Below are positions 5,406 through 7,281 of a stretch of DNA of 7,281 nt, one piece after another. Location: positions 1 through 7,281 of the forward strand of contig RFXY01000047.1 in assembly GCA_009921385.1 (NCBI GenBank). The letters run 5' to 3'. The DNA is from Pseudomonadota bacterium. GTDB taxonomy: Bacteria > Pseudomonadota > Alphaproteobacteria > Rickettsiales > UBA1997. The position numbers and the translations under genes are program-made. The notes under the pieces are model-generated. The model did not search any database. It worked only from the letters and a program-made list of their open reading frames with translations, and had not been told where the DNA came from. The stretch's first letter is position 1; the number at the start of each line of letters is the position of its first letter.

Positions 5406-6536
5406 TTACACAATTTTTTTTATCGCAATTTCAGCCGAAAGGTTTTGTAGCCGAAAAATATCGGTGGTATTGAGTTGATATTTTTGTGCTAGCAGAATTT
5501 TTTTGCCATCTGCTAACAAAAAAATAGCAACACCTTCTTGCGAATTTGCCGAAACTTTTTGTGCTAAAATGGTTTTTAAAGGCAAAAGAATTTTTAAGTT
5601 AGAAATGCTTATTTCAAGTGCTTTGATTGCTTCTTCTTTTGGTGTTGTGGCGGTGGGGTAGGAAGTGTTGCTTTGAGTATTGCCAGCTGGTTTGGCAGAA
5701 AAATCTTTTTTATATCTATTATCTGTTTTGCTTTTAATGACTCTTATATCGGCAAATTCTTGTTCTTGTGGTTTTATTTGCTGTAAAAAATCGTTAAGAC
5801 GAAAAATATTTTTAGCTAAAATTCGTGTGCCACCATCGTCTTTTTTAACTAAACATTCAAAAACCAACATCGAGCCTTCGGCAAGCAAATCTCGCTTGGT
5901 GGTGATGAGGTTTTCGTCGTAGCACATAATTTCGTAGATAGAAAACGGGTCAGAAATATATAGATAGGCAAACCTGCCCTTACCAGAAGAGCGATGCTTG
6001 CTAGAAGTGATGATGCCTGCCATTTTTAGCAAACTACCGTCAAGCAGGCTTTCATCTTCTAGCTTATCGGCAAAAACCACCCCTCTTTTTTTTAAATCAG
6101 ATAAATAGTTATCAATTGGGTGTTCGTTTAAGAAAAAACCAAAAGCTTCGAATTCGGCTTGCAGTTTTTGTTGCTTTTGATAGTCGGCGACTTTTTTAAG
6201 GGCGGGCAGGCGATTTTCTTGGGCAAAAAAAGTGAGTTGATTTGAGTTGGCTTCTTCTTTGCTGGCAATAGAATAGGCAGATAAAATATCAAAAGATTCG
6301 GCAATTTGTTGTCTTTTTATGTTTAAACAATCAAAAGAGCCAGATTTTGCTAGGGCTTCTATTGATTTTTTGTTGATAAATTTGTTATCAATTCTTTTGG
6401 CAAAATCGTAGATATCAACAAAATTACCTTCTGCATTTCGTTTTTCGACAATATGATTGGTAATGTTGAGCCCAACCGCCTTAATGGCGGCCAAACCAAA
6501 ACGAATCGCAAATTTTTCAGTAGAATCAGAAGCCAT
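5406..6536 (-). CDS. dnaE: C-terminal third of DNA polymerase III alpha subunit (detached or truncated dnaE)
   Basis: This encodes 376 residues against roughly 1,150 for a whole DnaE. What remains, in order: the helix-hairpin-helix region (FAIRFGLAAIKAVG at 9-22 to KSGSFDCLN near 72), a beta-clamp-binding-type motif QLTFF (100-104), the EAFGFFLNEHPI signature (130-141), an OB fold (about 170-248, MAGIITSSKHRSSGKGRFAYLYISDPF) and a C-terminal region that in DnaE contacts the tau subunit. The PHP domain, the palm with its catalytic aspartates and most of the fingers are absent, so it cannot polymerise DNA alone. The ATG lies inside the end of uppP (11-base overlap), and an in-frame TAG sits just four codons upstream at 6546-6548, so the reading frame does not continue into missing dnaE sequence. 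No intein C-part precedes it. It could be a genuinely split subunit, a truncation relic or an assembly join. Confidence 0.85.
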   Translation of the reverse strand: MASDSTEKFAIRFGLAAIKAVGLNITNHIVEKRNAEGNFVDIYDFAKRIDNKFINKKSIEALAKSGSFDCLNIKRQQIAESFDILSAYSIASKEEANSNQLTFFAQENRLPALKKVADYQKQQKLQAEFEAFGFFLNEHPIDNYLSDLKKRGVVFADKLEDESLLDGSLLKMAGIITSSKHRSSGKGRFAYLYISDPFSIYEIMCYDENLITTKRDLLAEGSMLVFECLVKKDDGGTRILAKNIFRLNDFLQQIKPQEQEFADIRVIKSKTDNRYKKDFSAKPAGNTQSNTSYPTATTPKEEAIKALEISISNLKILLPLKTILAQKVSANSQEGVAIFLLADGKKILLAQKYQLNTTDIFRLQNLSAEIAIKKIV

Positions 6537-7281
6537 AAAATAAACCTAAAATAATCAAACCCAAAGCGATGCGGTAATAAGCAAAAATTTTAAAACTATG
6601 GTTGCTGACAAATTTTAGTAGCCATTTTATTACCAAAAGCGACACCAAAAAAGAAATCGCAATACCAAAAAATATTAAAGAAAAATCTTGAGCAGATAAA
6701 GTGTGATAATTTTTATAAATATCATAAACACAAGCAGAGCCAATGGTTGGTATGGCTAAAAAAAATGAAAACTCGGTTGCCACCACCCGATTAACCCCGC
6801 TTAGCATTGCCCCCATAATGCTTGCCCCCGACCTTGAAACACCCGGAACCATTGCCAAACATTGCCACAAGCCAATTTTTAGGGCGGTAAGGCGATTGAT
6901 TTGCTGAATTTTTGTTTTGATTTTATTTTCAATAAAAATTATGGCAAAACCGCCAAAAATAAGAGCAAAAGCAATAACGACAATGTTGTTAAACAAATAT
7001 TGCTTGATAAATGTATAGGCAAAAAACCCCAAAATAAGGGCAGGCAAAACCCCAATAATAACATTGATAACCAATGTTTTTTCGCTAGCAAAATTTAGCA
7101 AAATGTTTTTAATTTTTTGCCAAAAACAGACCACCAAAGCAAGAATCGCCCCCATTTGAATGGCAATTTCAAAAACTGCAGAATTGCCGAAATTAAAGTT
7201 AATTAATTTGCCAAAAATAATTAAATGAGCAGTGGATGAAACCGGAATAAACTCGGTTAAAGCCTCTAAAATACTCAATAA
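6526..7281 (-). CDS. uppP: Undecaprenyl-diphosphate phosphatase UppP/BacA (5' end beyond the window)
   Basis: At least 250 residues are visible. This is an integral inner-membrane enzyme that dephosphorylates undecaprenyl diphosphate to recycle the lipid carrier for peptidoglycan and other wall polymers; overproduction gives bacitracin resistance. The family motif LEALTEFIPVSSTAHL opens the visible part, with the two acidic residues corresponding to E. coli Glu17 and Glu21. The second signature, PGVSRSGASI (145-154), contains the catalytic-site Arg. Several further helices run to the natural end YRIALGLIILGLFYGF, so the C-terminus is intact. The frame stays open to the window edge (codons TTA TTG AGT...). 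By comparison with E. coli about a dozen N-terminal residues are missing, so the TTG at 7278 is not the likely start. Its last 11 bases overlap the dnaE' ORF, which suggests co-transcription and possibly translational coupling. Confidence 0.95.
   Translation of the reverse strand, partial: LLSILEALTEFIPVSSTAHLIIFGKLINFNFGNSAVFEIAIQMGAILALVVCFWQKIKNILLNFASEKTLVINVIIGVLPALILGFFAYTFIKQYLFNNIVVIAFALIFGGFAIIFIENKIKTKIQQINRLTALKIGLWQCLAMVPGVSRSGASIMGAMLSGVNRVVATEFSFFLAIPTIGSACVYDIYKNYHTLSAQDFSLIFFGIAISFLVSLLVIKWLLKFVSNHSFKIFAYYRIALGLIILGLFYGF

Noticed and set aside
5174..5473. Small open frames on both strands across the palindromic region
   Set aside because: Their translations mostly read the repeat arms (PPLLQEGE on both strands), they have no domain or start signal, and one runs into the dnaE' gene antisense.
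6500..6536. Intein-mediated split dnaE
   Set aside because: The ORF opens directly with DnaE sequence (IRFGLAAIKAVG within 10-22); there is no room for an intein C-part and no terminal His-Asn before a Cys/Ser extein start.

Overview
The window looks like chromosome from an AT-rich alphaproteobacterium, possibly a host-associated or reduced-genome lineage such as Rickettsiales or Holosporales. The DnaB and DnaE segments carry alphaproteobacterial-style sequence, for example the run around FINKKSIEALAKSGSFD in DnaE. Third positions are mostly A/T, and TGA is used as a stop (dnaB, uppP), so the code is standard. None of the visible gene starts has a convincing Shine-Dalgarno sequence. Placement below class is inference.

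Layout. Positions 1-110 hold repeat DNA: a GC-rich hairpin, a 12-bp tandem duplication, and a 15-bp sequence that recurs at an element end further right. Positions 111-1277 carry two minus-strand genes read right to left: a small membrane-anchored acidic protein, then an exported beta-barrel-like protein. Positions 1278-1645 are non-coding and mostly filled by a MITE-like element of about 268 bp with perfect 23-bp terminal inverted repeats; three copies of a short palindrome sit inside it. Positions 1646-5164 are a plus-strand run: cvpA (membrane protein with a long Asn/Gln-rich tail), fabG (fatty acid synthesis), dnaB (replicative helicase) and a small Bor/Iss-family lipoprotein. Positions 5165-5405 hold a second, unrelated palindromic repeat between convergent genes. 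Positions 5406-7281 are minus strand: uppP (undecaprenyl-diphosphate phosphatase, running off the right edge), whose last 11 bases overlap the start of an ORF that is only the C-terminal third of DNA polymerase III alpha (dnaE).

Most genes are core housekeeping: replication (dnaB, dnaE segment), lipid and envelope metabolism (fabG, uppP) and envelope proteins (Bor-like lipoprotein, barrel, anchored protein). I see no defence system, CRISPR array, integrase or transposase gene. The best leads are the detached dnaE C-terminal module fused by overlap to uppP, the MITE-like element with nested palindromes, and the Bor-like lipoprotein.
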